A stretch of DNA of 64,000 nt from Pseudarthrobacter sp. PS3-L1 (lineage in GTDB: Bacteria; Actinomycetota; Actinomycetes; Actinomycetales; Micrococcaceae). The position numbers and the translations under genes were made by a program. Below, piece after piece: positions 17,576 through 26,187 of this stretch. The stretch lies in NCBI RefSeq assembly GCF_030063285.1, contig NZ_JASISU010000004.1, positions 372,001 to 436,000 of the forward strand, in the 5' to 3' direction. Each line of letters opens with the position of its first letter. Positions within the stretch are counted from its first letter, which is position 1. The notes under the pieces are model-generated. The model searched no databases. It was not told the origin of the DNA and saw only the letters and a list, made by a program, of their open reading frames with translations.

Positions 17576-18475
17576 TCAGGCAGTTCCCAAAGGTGCTGCG
17601 GCAATGGTCGGGAGCGTTGGGGCAGTCGATCCGCCTTCGGGTTCGACGGTGATTCCAAGCGCAGCTGCGGTGTGGATATTACGGACCACTGCCGGCTGGG
17701 TCAGCGCTTTGGCATCCATGAGACCCTGGGAAACCGGGGCGGAGCCGTCCTTGGGGATCAGCCACATCTGGTACACCATCCCCGCTGGCGGCGCAGAGAC
17801 GTTGTCCATGCGAACCACCAAGGAGTCCTCGGAAGCGGAGACCAGCACTGTGGCCCTGCCACCACCTGATACGTCAACGGACGATTCCTGGACGTCGTCG
17901 GCCCGCACCACCTGGTTTAGGGGGTCATTCTGGTCAGCCACGTAGGCTCCGATGCCAACACCACCGAGTGCGATAACGGCAGCGGCCGCTACTCCGGCCA
18001 TCCAGCGCCGGGGCCCAGTGATCCGGCGCCGTTCATTGCGCCTTTCCCGGGCTACGCTGAGGTCATCGAGGGGCTGTGATGGTTTAGTCCCCGGTTCTCC
18101 CACTGCGCTCTGTCCAGCGTCGGCCCTCGGGTGAGCACCCGTGGGTACGGAATGCAGTCCCGGCGGAGAAACAGTTTCTGCTGCGGGCAGTTGGCTGAGG
18201 ATGCGGCTGAAAAGATCTGCCGGCGGCTCCTCTTCCACGATGAAGGACATGGTCAGGGTCTCACGGGCTTCCCTGACGCGTCGTTCAAACTCTTCGCGTT
18301 CTGCTGTGGGTGCGGACTCCAGGTACCGTTCGAGTGCTGCTTCGTCGACGACGTCCAAGGCGTGAAGCGCGAACAGTTCCGCGAGATCGACAGCTCTCCC
18401 AGCCAGAAGATCGGCGGCTACTGTGTCTCCAAACGAACCACGGGGACGGTTGCCGAAGGAATTACTTTCTGTCAT
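17576..18475 (-). CDS. rskA: RskA-like membrane anti-sigma factor
   Basis: A 299-aa anti-sigma factor. The cytoplasmic N-terminal sigma-binding domain contains FALHALDVVDEAALERYL and spans about residues 30-110. It is followed by a Ser/Pro linker, one membrane segment (about 160-178) and an extracytoplasmic RskA-type domain with YQMWLIPKDGSAPVSQG. No HxxxCxxC zinc motif is seen. It starts one base after the sigK stop, so the two are translationally coupled. It should hold SigK inactive until proteolysis of the anti-sigma releases it. Confidence 0.88.
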   Translation of the reverse strand: MTESNSFGNRPRGSFGDTVAADLLAGRAVDLAELFALHALDVVDEAALERYLESAPTAEREEFERRVREARETLTMSFIVEEEPPADLFSRILSQLPAAETVSPPGLHSVPTGAHPRADAGQSAVGEPGTKPSQPLDDLSVARERRNERRRITGPRRWMAGVAAAAVIALGGVGIGAYVADQNDPLNQVVRADDVQESSVDVSGGGRATVLVSASEDSLVVRMDNVSAPPAGMVYQMWLIPKDGSAPVSQGLMDAKALTQPAVVRNIHTAAALGITVEPEGGSTAPTLPTIAAAPLGTA

Positions 18476-18476
18476 T

Positions 18477-19082
18477 TCAGACCACCCCCAAACAGGATTT
18501 CAAGCGTATGAGTCCATCGCGGATGCGGGACTTGATGGTAGGTACTGCTGCATTGAGGCGCTCAGCCACCTCGCGGTAGGTGAGGCCACCGTAGTAGGCA
18601 AGCCGGACTGATTCTCGTTGTGTTTCAGTCAGGGTGTCGAGGCACTTGACGACTGCTTCTGCCTCAAGCTTGCTGTCAACCTCGGCGGATACGGAGTCGT
18701 GTTCGATGTCCTGGCTGTTGGCCCCGTAGCGGGCCTCCCTGTCAGTAGCAGATTGTGAGGACCGTACGCGGTCTACTGCCCTCCGGTGGGCAATGGTCAT
18801 CAGCCATGCAAGGGGGCTACCAGCCTGCGGATTAAACTTGCCTGCGTTCTGCCACACCTGAATGAAGACTTCCTGCGTTGTGTCCTCGCTGAGTTCAGGA
18901 TCAATCAGGACGCGTCTTGCCATACCAAATACCCTGCGGGACGTCAGTTCGTAGAACTCCGCGAACGCAGCCTGGTCGGCAACGGCAATCAGTTCCAGAA
19001 GGGCAGCCAGTTTTTTATTGGTGTCCTCGCGGGAGTCAGCCGCCGGTGGGGCCTGGATGTCTGGTGCAATTGGTTTTTCCAT
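18477..19082 (-). CDS. sigK: SigK-like ECF RNA polymerase sigma factor
   Basis: An ECF sigma factor of 201 aa from the chosen ATG at 19082 (MEKPIAPDI). The frame extends to 19226, but those 48 residues look non-coding. Region 2 shows AFAEFYELTSRRVFGMARRV and the core DTTQEVFIQVWQNAGKF. Region 4 shows TLTETQRESVRLAYYGGLTY and a helix-turn-helix (VPTIKSRIRDGLIRLK). The adjacent rskA supports a SigK assignment. A candidate SigK-type promoter lies about 150 bp upstream, consistent with autoregulation. Confidence 0.87.
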   Translation of the reverse strand: MEKPIAPDIQAPPAADSREDTNKKLAALLELIAVADQAAFAEFYELTSRRVFGMARRVLIDPELSEDTTQEVFIQVWQNAGKFNPQAGSPLAWLMTIAHRRAVDRVRSSQSATDREARYGANSQDIEHDSVSAEVDSKLEAEAVVKCLDTLTETQRESVRLAYYGGLTYREVAERLNAAVPTIKSRIRDGLIRLKSCLGVV

Positions 19083-19232
19083 CACCCCTGAGCATATCGG
19101 TCCCTGGCTGAGGCGCAGGGGTGACCCGCTGACGATTGACTCAGGATGCATATTTCTGCTTCCTGGACGCCGATCTACCTGCAATGTACTCACCTGCCGC
19201 TCCTCACCTCTCGGGAATGTTCTCAAAAGGTT

Positions 19233-19259
19233 ATTCGGGGCAGGATCAGCGGTGGATGG
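19233..19259 (-). promoter_or_regulatory. Candidate SigK-type promoter upstream of sigK
   Basis: On the minus strand CCATCC (19259-19254) and CCGAAT (19238-19233) are separated by 15 bp. Both hexamers match what I recall of the mycobacterial SigK consensus, though the spacer is short. Transcription would begin near 19226 and give a leader of about 145 nt before the chosen sigK start. Confidence 0.5.
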
Positions 19260-19277
19260 GCTGCTGGCTCACAATTT

Positions 19278-19751
19278 TCAGGGCACCATCTGGGCGCCGG
19301 TAAAACCCTGCTGGCGCCACGCTTCAAACACGGCGATAGAGGCTGCATTTGCGAGGTTCAAAGACCGCAGGGCAGGAAGCATGGGGAGCCGGACCCTGGC
19401 CGTGACACGGGGGTCGTTTTTGACATTGGCGGGCAGGCCTGTCGATTCCCGACCGAACATGAGGACGTCATTGGGCTTGTACTGCACGTCCGTGTAGGGG
19501 ACTGTGCCGTCAGAAGTGAAAGCAAACACGCGCTCGGGAGCGAGGGCTTCCCATGCTGCCTCCAAGGTGGCATGGACTGTCACCACAGCGAGGTCGTGGT
19601 AGTCGAGTCCAGCACGCCTGAGTTTGGCGTCCGAAAAGTCAAACCCAAGCGGCTCCACCAGGTGCAGTTGCGCGCCGGTGATTGCCGCCAGTCGAATGGC
19701 ATTGCCCGTATTGCCGGGAATTTCAGGGGTATGGAAAAGGATTCTGAACAC
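19278..19751 (-). CDS. trmL: tRNA (cytidine(34)-2'-O)-methyltransferase
   Basis: A 157-aa SpoU/SPOUT methyltransferase of TrmL size. It begins MFRILFHTPEIPGNTGNAIR, the TrmL motif 1. It continues with LVEPLGFDF, the central MFGRESTGLP (motif 2) and the C-terminal LPMLPALRSLNLANAASIAV (motif 3), which forms the SAM-binding trefoil knot. It should methylate the wobble ribose of tRNA-Leu isoacceptors. It lies upstream of sigK on the same strand, separated by about 195 bp. Confidence 0.93.
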   Translation of the reverse strand: MFRILFHTPEIPGNTGNAIRLAAITGAQLHLVEPLGFDFSDAKLRRAGLDYHDLAVVTVHATLEAAWEALAPERVFAFTSDGTVPYTDVQYKPNDVLMFGRESTGLPANVKNDPRVTARVRLPMLPALRSLNLANAASIAVFEAWRQQGFTGAQMVP

Positions 19752-19804
19752 TCTTCAATGCTACCCGCGGCCGCGTCGCGTCCGCTGTCGTCGCAGATGC
19801 AGCC

Positions 19805-20761
19805 TCAGTGCATTCCCCGGAGCAGCCTGGCCAAGACAGCAATGTTGACGGTGTTGGGCGCCGGTCCCGACGCGAGGAACTGTTTCAGGCCCCGCGTCAA
19901 CCCAGCGGCATTGACGATTTCGAGGCCCACTGTGTCAGGTGCTGCCCGTGGATGCTGGTCGATCACGGGTTCATGGGGATTGTTGCCATAACTGTGAAGC
20001 ACAGTCCAGCCCGTCACATTGAGCTCAGGGAAAATCTCCTGCATGGCCCGGACTGTCGGGGCCAGATCTGGTGGAAGGACCGAGCGGCCGCCATGGTTGA
20101 GAGTCCGCCCATTCCAGGAATAGGCACCCTTGGGAAGCAGCATGGAGCTCACCAAAGCCATCCGGTAGCCGGAAAGGACTATGTGATCAATGTGGGAGTT
20201 GTCGGCGGGGGACTGCAGCCCGTTGATCAGGCGGGCGGCTGGAATGGCCGTAAGAACTTGCCTGCTGATCAGGTGCACGGTAAGAAGCTCCCGCTGGATC
20301 CGTGCTTCAGCACCGAAAATTCCACGTTTCCGCGGGACGCCGTGAACCTGCTGTACTGCCTGGGACCAGGGGATCAGCGGCACCTCGCTGGCGCTTCCGT
20401 CGGGGTCTGAGGCATAGGGCGGCACATATACTGGTTCGTCTGCAGCTGTGCTTCGCGGCGCGTTGGGGCGGTGAACTGTCGACGATGCGCGGGTTCCGGC
20501 TGCTGGTGCGTCAAAGGTAGCGCCGCTGGACTCTGATTCTGTCCTGGAACCACCGGCATAGGATCTGTCGTAGGCCCGGCGGAGCGCTGGATCCTTGAGG
20601 GTCTCATACGCCGCCGTTACCCGCCTGAAAGCTGCGGCGTCCCCGCCCTGGTCCGGGTGCGACAGGCGGGCAGCCCGCCGGTAGGCAACCTTGATCTCCT
20701 GATCCGTAGCTGTCACTGCCACGCGCAGGACCTGGTAGTGGGAGCTGCTGCTCTCGGTCAA
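19805..20761 (-). CDS. J-domain protein with a degenerate NERD-like C-terminal domain
   Basis: About 318 aa from a TTG start at 20761 (LTESSSSHYQVL), preceded by AAAAGGA at good spacing. The frame extends upstream to 20815 without a better start. The N-terminal J domain (about residues 5-70) includes the HPD motif (LSHPDQGG). After a low-complexity linker the C-terminal half resembles a NERD (nuclease-related) domain: GIFGAEARIQREL and HIDHIVLSGYRMAL. The expected acidic-x-Lys after the second strand reads VSSM, so nuclease activity is doubtful. No DnaJ zinc fingers are present. Confidence 0.72.
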   Translation of the reverse strand: MTESSSSHYQVLRVAVTATDQEIKVAYRRAARLSHPDQGGDAAAFRRVTAAYETLKDPALRRAYDRSYAGGSRTESESSGATFDAPAAGTRASSTVHRPNAPRSTAADEPVYVPPYASDPDGSASEVPLIPWSQAVQQVHGVPRKRGIFGAEARIQRELLTVHLISRQVLTAIPAARLINGLQSPADNSHIDHIVLSGYRMALVSSMLLPKGAYSWNGRTLNHGGRSVLPPDLAPTVRAMQEIFPELNVTGWTVLHSYGNNPHEPVIDQHPRAAPDTVGLEIVNAAGLTRGLKQFLASGPAPNTVNIAVLARLLRGMH

Positions 20762-21035
20762 ACACTTATCCTTTTCCTGGTGTGGCCCATCAGGCTGCAA
20801 AACCCTTCCAGGCAACTTTAACGTTCATCCTTGACCAACGAGAACCAGGCCCCTAAGGGTTCCCGCACCAGGACAACGTCACAGAGCGGCATGCCGGATC
20901 ACCATCCCAGTGGCGACCTCACACGGTGACGGTGCGCAACGGCACGGTCTAGACTTCTGAGCGCGGTACTGACTCCTTCGAGGAGTGGTTGTGCCACACG
21001 CCAGACGAGAATTTTCCGACCCCCGGGAGTAAGCG

Positions 21036-21740
21036 ATGGACCGACGCCCTGGTGTGTTGTCATGGCTCACCACCAACTTTCCCTGGCGTCTCGCCGCAGG
21101 GGCGGCTTTGCTGCCGGTACTGGCCGGGGTGGGTGGTTGCAGCGTGGAGGTGCGCGACCCCTCTGCCGTGTCGGGCGCGCCGTCGACACCCATGTTCGCT
21201 ACGCCCACCATTACCCCAGGGCACGACGCCGCGGCTGTCGCGGCCGCAGACATGACGTTCGTCGCCGGTGCCAGCTTGGCAGCTGGGGTGCCCATCGCCA
21301 TTTCACGCGGACTCGAGGAGGAGCCGGGCTGGATCCTTGCCCCTGCCGGGGAAGCTGCTGAGGCCCAGTACAGCAATGAGGCGGGGTGTGTGGTCGCGAC
21401 ACGGGAAGCTACCGGGCAGTGGCCGCTGGTGCGTGCTGATGACCGGGAGTCCACCGCCGCACTTTTCACCTACCTCGACCCAACAATCCTGCCGGCGTAT
21501 CTCACGGCCGCCACGCTCCGCTGGGGCACTGACCCAGACAAGCCAAGCCGGTCCGTAGATGTCCTGGAACTTGACCGACCGGCGGCTCCAGGGGAACCCG
21601 CGACAGTTATCATGGCGCGGGTCTTCGGGCTGGCTGGCTCCAGCGTCTACGTGTCGGTATCCTGCGCCGATCCGGCAGCCCTGCCAGCTGCCCGGACAGC
21701 AGTCGAGGAGCGACTCCTGATTGAGCCCCCGTCGTCCTGA
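21036..21740 (+). CDS. Predicted lipoprotein of unknown function
   Basis: A 234-aa protein with a lipoprotein signal: hydrophobic segment at about 19-33 and a lipobox ending GVGGC, with Cys35 as the lipidated residue. A Pro/Ser/Thr-rich linker follows, then a compact domain of about 170 residues with no family I recognise. It should be anchored outside the cytoplasmic membrane. It precedes nifS by 19 bp, but a -10-like box just before nifS suggests that gene can also be transcribed separately. Confidence 0.75.
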   Translation: MDRRPGVLSWLTTNFPWRLAAGAALLPVLAGVGGCSVEVRDPSAVSGAPSTPMFATPTITPGHDAAAVAAADMTFVAGASLAAGVPIAISRGLEEEPGWILAPAGEAAEAQYSNEAGCVVATREATGQWPLVRADDRESTAALFTYLDPTILPAYLTAATLRWGTDPDKPSRSVDVLELDRPAAPGEPATVIMARVFGLAGSSVYVSVSCADPAALPAARTAVEERLLIEPPSS

Positions 21741-21759
21741 TGGCCGGTAGAATTGGGAG

Positions 21760-22980
21760 GTGTCCGTTTACCTCGATCATGCTGCCACCACCAGTCTCGC
21801 TCCTGCTGCCCTTGCTGCATTGACGAGGGAACTTACCCGGACGGGCAACCCGTCCTCGCTGCACAGTGCTGGCCGCAGGGCCCGGAGATCAGTTGAGGAT
21901 GCCAGGGAAATCCTTGCTGCGGCGGCGGGAGCGCATCCTTCAGAGGTAATCTTCACGTCGGGCGGCACCGAGGCCGACAACCTCGCGGTCAAGGGGCTCT
22001 TCTGGTCCCGACGGGAAGCGGTCCCGCAGCGCACCCGCATCCTGTGTTCCGCCGTCGAACACCACGCTGTCCTGGACACCGTTGAGTGGTTGGAACGCCA
22101 CGAGGGTGCCGACGTGACATGGCTGCCAGTTGACGCCGAGGGACTGGTCAGTGTTGCTGCGCTTGAGCAGGAGTTGGCTCGGGAGCCGGAGAATATTGCT
22201 CTGGTCACTGTGATGTGGGCAAACAATGAGGTGGGGACCATCCAGCCCATCCAACGGATCGTCGAGCTTGCCCATGCAGTAGGGGTGCCAGTCCATTCCG
22301 ACGCAGTTCAGGCCTTCGGCTCGCTGCCCATCAGTTTCCGGGAGTCGGGCCTGGACGCCATGGCCGTATCAGGGCACAAGATTGGTGGACCGGTGGGAGT
22401 TGGCGCACTCTTCCTAGGCAGGGCAGTGACGTTGACTCCCGTCCAGCATGGCGGCGGCCAGGAACGCGACGTGCGATCAGGAACCCTCGATACTGCCTCG
22501 ATTGTTGCCTTCGCGGCAGCTGCGCAGGCGGCCGTTGAGAACCTCGACGTCGAGACAGTCCGGGTTTCAGCGCTCCGGGACCGGCTCATTGCTGGTGTCC
22601 TGGAAGCAGTCCCAGCCGCTGTCCTCCGCGGTGCAGAAGGCACAGGACGCCTCCCCGGTAACGCGCACTTTACTTTCCCCGGCTGTGAAGGAGATTCGTT
22701 GCTGTTCCTCCTGGATCTTGTGGGCATCGAATCATCTACCGGGTCCGCATGTACAGCTGGTGTGCCCAGGCCCTCCCACGTGCTCCTGGCGGCAGGGCTC
22801 GATGAGGACACAGCCCGGGGAGCCCAGCGTTTCAGCCTCGGACACAGCAGCACGGACGCGGACGTTGATACGCTCCTGGCAGAGCTTCCGGCTGCCTATG
22901 GCCGAGCCCGTGGCGCAGGAATGGCGGGACACGAATCGAGTATCCAAACGGCTGGAACCATCGCCCGCAGGGGACTCTGA
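21760..22980 (+). CDS. Cysteine desulfurase (NifS/IscS family)
   Basis: A 406-aa class V aminotransferase-fold enzyme that takes sulfur from cysteine for Fe-S clusters and tRNA thiolation. The PLP lysine is Lys207 ([10 protein letters not shown]), and the sulfur-carrying Cys331 lies in SACTAG. Other family motifs are [14 protein letters not shown] and [11 protein letters not shown]. The GTG start at 21760 has TAGAAT exactly six bases upstream and no well-spaced Shine-Dalgarno, so the mRNA may be leaderless. The mnmA gene follows and uses this sulfur. Confidence 0.93.
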   Translation: MSVYLDHAATTSLAPAALAALTRELTRTGNPSSLHSAGRRARRSVEDAREILAAAAGAHPSEVIFTSGGTEADNLAVKGLFWSRREAVPQRTRILCSAVEHHAVLDTVEWLERHEGADVTWLPVDAEGLVSVAALEQELAREPENIALVTVMWANNEVGTIQPIQRIVELAHAVGVPVHSDAVQAFGSLPISFRESGLDAMAVSGHKIGGPVGVGALFLGRAVTLTPVQHGGGQERDVRSGTLDTASIVAFAAAAQAAVENLDVETVRVSALRDRLIAGVLEAVPAAVLRGAEGTGRLPGNAHFTFPGCEGDSLLFLLDLVGIESSTGSACTAGVPRPSHVLLAAGLDEDTARGAQRFSLGHSSTDADVDTLLAELPAAYGRARGAGMAGHESSIQTAGTIARRGL

Positions 22981-23105
22981 CCCCCTAGAAGACGTCGACC
23001 TGCCGGGGACGGCGCCGATCCGCTGGGACTCGGCGTGTCACGGTGAAGCGGCGTACACTGGAAATTTGGGCGATTCGTCCACACCTACCCCAACAGAAAG
23101 TCAGT

Positions 23106-24242
23106 ATGCGTGTTCTTGCAGCCATGAGCGGCGGAGTTGACTCCGCTGTCGCCGCAGCCCGTGCCGTTGAAGCCGGCCACGACGTCGTTGGAGTCCACCT
23201 TGCGCTCTCGCGAATGCCGGGCACGCTCAGGACTGGCAGCCGCGGCTGCTGCACCATCGAGGACTCCCGCGACGCCTGGCGCGCGTGCGACGTCCTGGGG
23301 ATCCCCTACTATGTGTGGGATTTTTCCGAGCGGTTCAAGGAAGACGTCGTCCAGGACTTCATCGATGAATACGCGGCTGGCCGAACACCCAATCCGTGCA
23401 TGCGATGCAACGAACGGATCAAATTTGCCGCACTTCTGGAGAAGGCAATTGCGCTGGGTTTTGACGCTGTGTGTACAGGCCACTACGCCAAGGTCATCCA
23501 GGACCAGGATGGTAACCCGGAGTTGCACCGAGCTGCGGACTGGGCCAAGGACCAGAGTTACGTCCTGGGAGTACTCACCCACGAGCAGCTTAAGCATTCA
23601 ATGTTTCCCCTCGCCGAGACGCCGTCCAAAGCTGAGGTGCGGGCCGAAGCAGAGCGCCGCGGACTTTCGGTAGCCAACAAGCCGGACAGCCATGACATTT
23701 GCTTCATTCCCGACGGCGACACAGCTGGCTGGCTTGCCGAGAAAATCGACATGACCACGGGCGACATCGTTGACGAAACCGGGTCCAAGGTGGGCGAACA
23801 CCCAGGGGCCAACGCTTTCACCGTTGGACAGCGTCGTGGCCTGAAGCTGGGTACCCCGGCCGCGGACGGTAAGCCGAGATTTGTACTGGAGATCAGGCCC
23901 AAAGAAAACAAAGTCATTGTTGGACCCGAGGCCCTCCTTGCCATGGACGAGATTCGCGGAATCAAAGTCTCATGGGCTGGATTGCCCATCTCCGAGGTTG
24001 CCTCCGGGCAGGAGTTCGACTGCTTTGCCCAAGTTCGGGCCCATGGGGATCCGGTGCCGGCAACAGCCCACATGGAACCCCTGGACGGGGCCGCCCCCAC
24101 CCTGGTGGTGCGGTTGCTGGAGCCATTGCGTGGTGTTGCTCCGGGTCAGACGGTGGTGCTCTATCAGGGCACGCGGGTCTTGGGCCAAGCCACCATCGAC
24201 ACTGCGCGCTCGCTGCAGCGTACCGACGTCCAGGGCCGGTAA
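23106..24242 (+). CDS. mnmA: tRNA-specific 2-thiouridylase MnmA
   Basis: A 378-aa enzyme that places sulfur on wobble uridine-34 of Lys, Glu and Gln tRNAs. The PP-loop [10 protein letters not shown] lies at the N-terminus. Catalytic cysteines are Cys98 in NPCMRC and Cys199 in [10 protein letters not shown]. The start ATG at 23106 ([10 protein letters not shown]) fits the family better than the open frame reaching 23043. A TACACT box at 23054-23059 may be its -10 element. It works with the cysteine desulfurase just upstream. Confidence 0.94.
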   Translation: MRVLAAMSGGVDSAVAAARAVEAGHDVVGVHLALSRMPGTLRTGSRGCCTIEDSRDAWRACDVLGIPYYVWDFSERFKEDVVQDFIDEYAAGRTPNPCMRCNERIKFAALLEKAIALGFDAVCTGHYAKVIQDQDGNPELHRAADWAKDQSYVLGVLTHEQLKHSMFPLAETPSKAEVRAEAERRGLSVANKPDSHDICFIPDGDTAGWLAEKIDMTTGDIVDETGSKVGEHPGANAFTVGQRRGLKLGTPAADGKPRFVLEIRPKENKVIVGPEALLAMDEIRGIKVSWAGLPISEVASGQEFDCFAQVRAHGDPVPATAHMEPLDGAAPTLVVRLLEPLRGVAPGQTVVLYQGTRVLGQATIDTARSLQRTDVQGR

Positions 24243-24297
24243 AAACACGGAGAACAGCTCCATTTGAGCCCCGTTGTGTCACCTTCGCATAAACATT

Positions 24298-24313
24298 GTG
24301 GGCAAAATCACAG
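24298..24313 (+). promoter_or_regulatory. Candidate CRP-type operator upstream of the peptide importer
   Basis: TGTGG-N6-TCACA matches the CRP/GlxR consensus TGTGA-N6-TCACA at all but one of ten specified positions. It lies about 120 bp before the substrate-binding protein start, in the promoter region of the importer. Confidence 0.5.
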
Positions 24314-24368
24314 AATAGTGCGTTTTAGGGCGTAACTATCTGGTTGAATCTTGGCATCACGTCAGCGT

Positions 24369-24418
24369 TTCGCCGATGAGAGCTGCATCACCTGCAGCTG
24401 GCGAATCCTGTCTCATCG
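24369..24418 (+). promoter_or_regulatory. Leader with mutually exclusive hairpins before the importer operon
   Basis: An inner hairpin AGCTGCA/TGCAGCT (24381-24387 with 24393-24399) can be extended in two exclusive ways. One pairs TTCGCC with GGCGAA (24369-24374 with 24400-24405). The other pairs CGATGAGA with TCTCATCG (24374-24381 with 24411-24418). The structure ends 16 bases before the start codon. It could be a regulatory leader; it matches no riboswitch I know. Confidence 0.4.
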
Positions 24419-24434
24419 AACAGAAAGCTCCCCG

Positions 24435-26066
24435 ATGACCAAGAACAGCAAGATCTTCCATGGCGCCATTGCGCTCGCCGGCGTATCGGCACTTGCCCTC
24501 ACCGCCTGTACTGGCCCAACTGGTGGATCAACAGCCACGGACTCCGCCGCTGGAAGCACCATCTCCTACGGCACCACGGACAAGGTGGTTACCCTGGACC
24601 CTGCTGGTTCCTATGACGCTGGTTCGTTCATGCTGATGAACCAGATATATCCCTTCCTGATGAACTCGAAGCCAGGGACAGCAGATTCAAGCCCGGACAT
24701 CGCCGAGTCCGCTTCTTTCACGTCGCCCACCGAATACACGGTCAAACTCAAATCCGGACTGACCTTCGCCAATGAGCACAAACTGACATCCTCGGATGTG
24801 AAATTCTCGATCGACCGAATTCTTGCCATCAATGATGACAACGGTCCTGCGTCACTGCTGGGCAATCTTGACTCTGTTGCCGCGCCCGATGAGACGACAG
24901 TTGTTTTTACCCTCAAAGAGGGCAACGACCAGGTCTTCCCCGGCGTCCTTGCTGCCAACAGCGGACCCATCATCGACGAGGAGGTCTTCCCGGCGGACAA
25001 ATTGATGGACGACGACGCGATTGTGGCCGCCAAGCCGTTCGCAGGCCAGTACACGATCGAAAGCTACAAGAAGAACGAACTGGTCAGCCTCGTTGCCAAC
25101 CCCGTCTACAACGGACTGCTGGGCAAACCAGCAAACGGTGGGGCCACCATCAAGTACTACGCAGATTCCACCAACCTTAAACTCGATGTCCAGCAGGGCA
25201 ATATCGACGTTGCCGGCCGCAGCCTGACCGCAACGGACGCGGAAGACCTCGCGCAGGATTCAAAGGTCTCCGTCTACAAGGGGCCCGGTGGCGAACTCCG
25301 CTACATCGTCTTCAACTTCGACACCATGCCGTTCGGGGCAAAAACCCCTGAAGCTGATCCGGCGAAGGCCCTCGCAGTCCGACAGGCGATGGCAAACCTG
25401 GTGGACCGTGAAGCTATTGCCAACGATGTCTACAAGGGCACGTATCTGCCCGCATACTCCGTGGTACCGGAAGGTTTTGTGGGCGCCGTCACCCCGCTCA
25501 AGGACATGTACGGTGACGGCAACGGCATGCCCAGCCTGGACAAGGCCAAAAAGGCATTCAGTGATGCTGGCATCGCCGGTCCCGTGAATCTTAAGCTGCA
25601 GTACAACCCGGACCACTACGGCAAATCCTCCGGAGATGAGTACGCCAAGATCAAGGAGCAGCTCGAAAAGTCGGAGCTCTTCACCGTTGACCTGCAGTCC
25701 ACCGAATGGGTCACCTATTCAAAGGACCGTACCGCTGACGTCTACCCGGTCTACCAGCTGGGCTGGTTCCCCGACTACTCAGACGCCGACAACTACCTGA
25801 CGCCGTTTTTTGTGCCAGGGAACTTCCTCAAGAACCACTATGAGAACTCCAGCGTTACCGATCTGATCAAGAAGCAGCTCACCACTGTGGACAAGACCGA
25901 GCGCGAGAAAATCCTTGGCGAGGCGCAGACCAAGGTTGCTGAAGACCTCTCCACGCTGCCCCTTTTGCAGGGCGCACAGCTGATGGTGGCAGGCAAGGAT
26001 GTGAAGGGTGTTGACCAGACCCTTGACGCATCCTTCAAGACACGACTTGGTCTGATTTCCAAGTAA
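24435..26066 (+). CDS. Oligopeptide ABC importer, substrate-binding lipoprotein
   Basis: A 543-aa solute-binding protein of family 5 (DppA/OppA type). The start at 24435 gives a lipoprotein signal with lipobox LALTAC and lipidated Cys25; the frame continues upstream to 24351 without a signal-like sequence. The motif DSAGSTISYGTTDKVVTLDP and later KAKKAFSDAGI are typical. It captures peptides or similar ligands outside the cell and hands them to the two permeases encoded next. A strong hairpin separates it from the permease genes, which fits higher expression of this component. Confidence 0.9.
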   Translation: MTKNSKIFHGAIALAGVSALALTACTGPTGGSTATDSAAGSTISYGTTDKVVTLDPAGSYDAGSFMLMNQIYPFLMNSKPGTADSSPDIAESASFTSPTEYTVKLKSGLTFANEHKLTSSDVKFSIDRILAINDDNGPASLLGNLDSVAAPDETTVVFTLKEGNDQVFPGVLAANSGPIIDEEVFPADKLMDDDAIVAAKPFAGQYTIESYKKNELVSLVANPVYNGLLGKPANGGATIKYYADSTNLKLDVQQGNIDVAGRSLTATDAEDLAQDSKVSVYKGPGGELRYIVFNFDTMPFGAKTPEADPAKALAVRQAMANLVDREAIANDVYKGTYLPAYSVVPEGFVGAVTPLKDMYGDGNGMPSLDKAKKAFSDAGIAGPVNLKLQYNPDHYGKSSGDEYAKIKEQLEKSELFTVDLQSTEWVTYSKDRTADVYPVYQLGWFPDYSDADNYLTPFFVPGNFLKNHYENSSVTDLIKKQLTTVDKTEREKILGEAQTKVAEDLSTLPLLQGAQLMVAGKDVKGVDQTLDASFKTRLGLISK

Positions 26067-26084
26067 TTACCCATCTGGTCCAAG

Positions 26085-26126
26085 GCACGGGAGGCGGACG
26101 CCAGCACGGCGTCCTGCCTCCCGTGC
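26085..26126 (+). terminator. Intra-operon hairpin after the substrate-binding protein gene
   Basis: An 11-bp stem plus a 7-bp stem with a single bulged base and a 5-nt loop, 18 bp after the stop and 61 bp before the first permease gene. It probably reduces read-through or protects the upstream mRNA, giving more binding protein than permease. Confidence 0.65.
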
Positions 26127-26187
26127 TGCTGACCAAGCACCCCTTTCCCGGGCTCACGATCCCGCGGAGATCTCTCTTGAGGTACCA

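Noticed and set aside
19083-19226. 48-residue N-terminal extension of sigK
   Set aside because: The extension is not sigma-like and would begin with TTG at the predicted transcription start; the internal ATG gives the normal ECF length.
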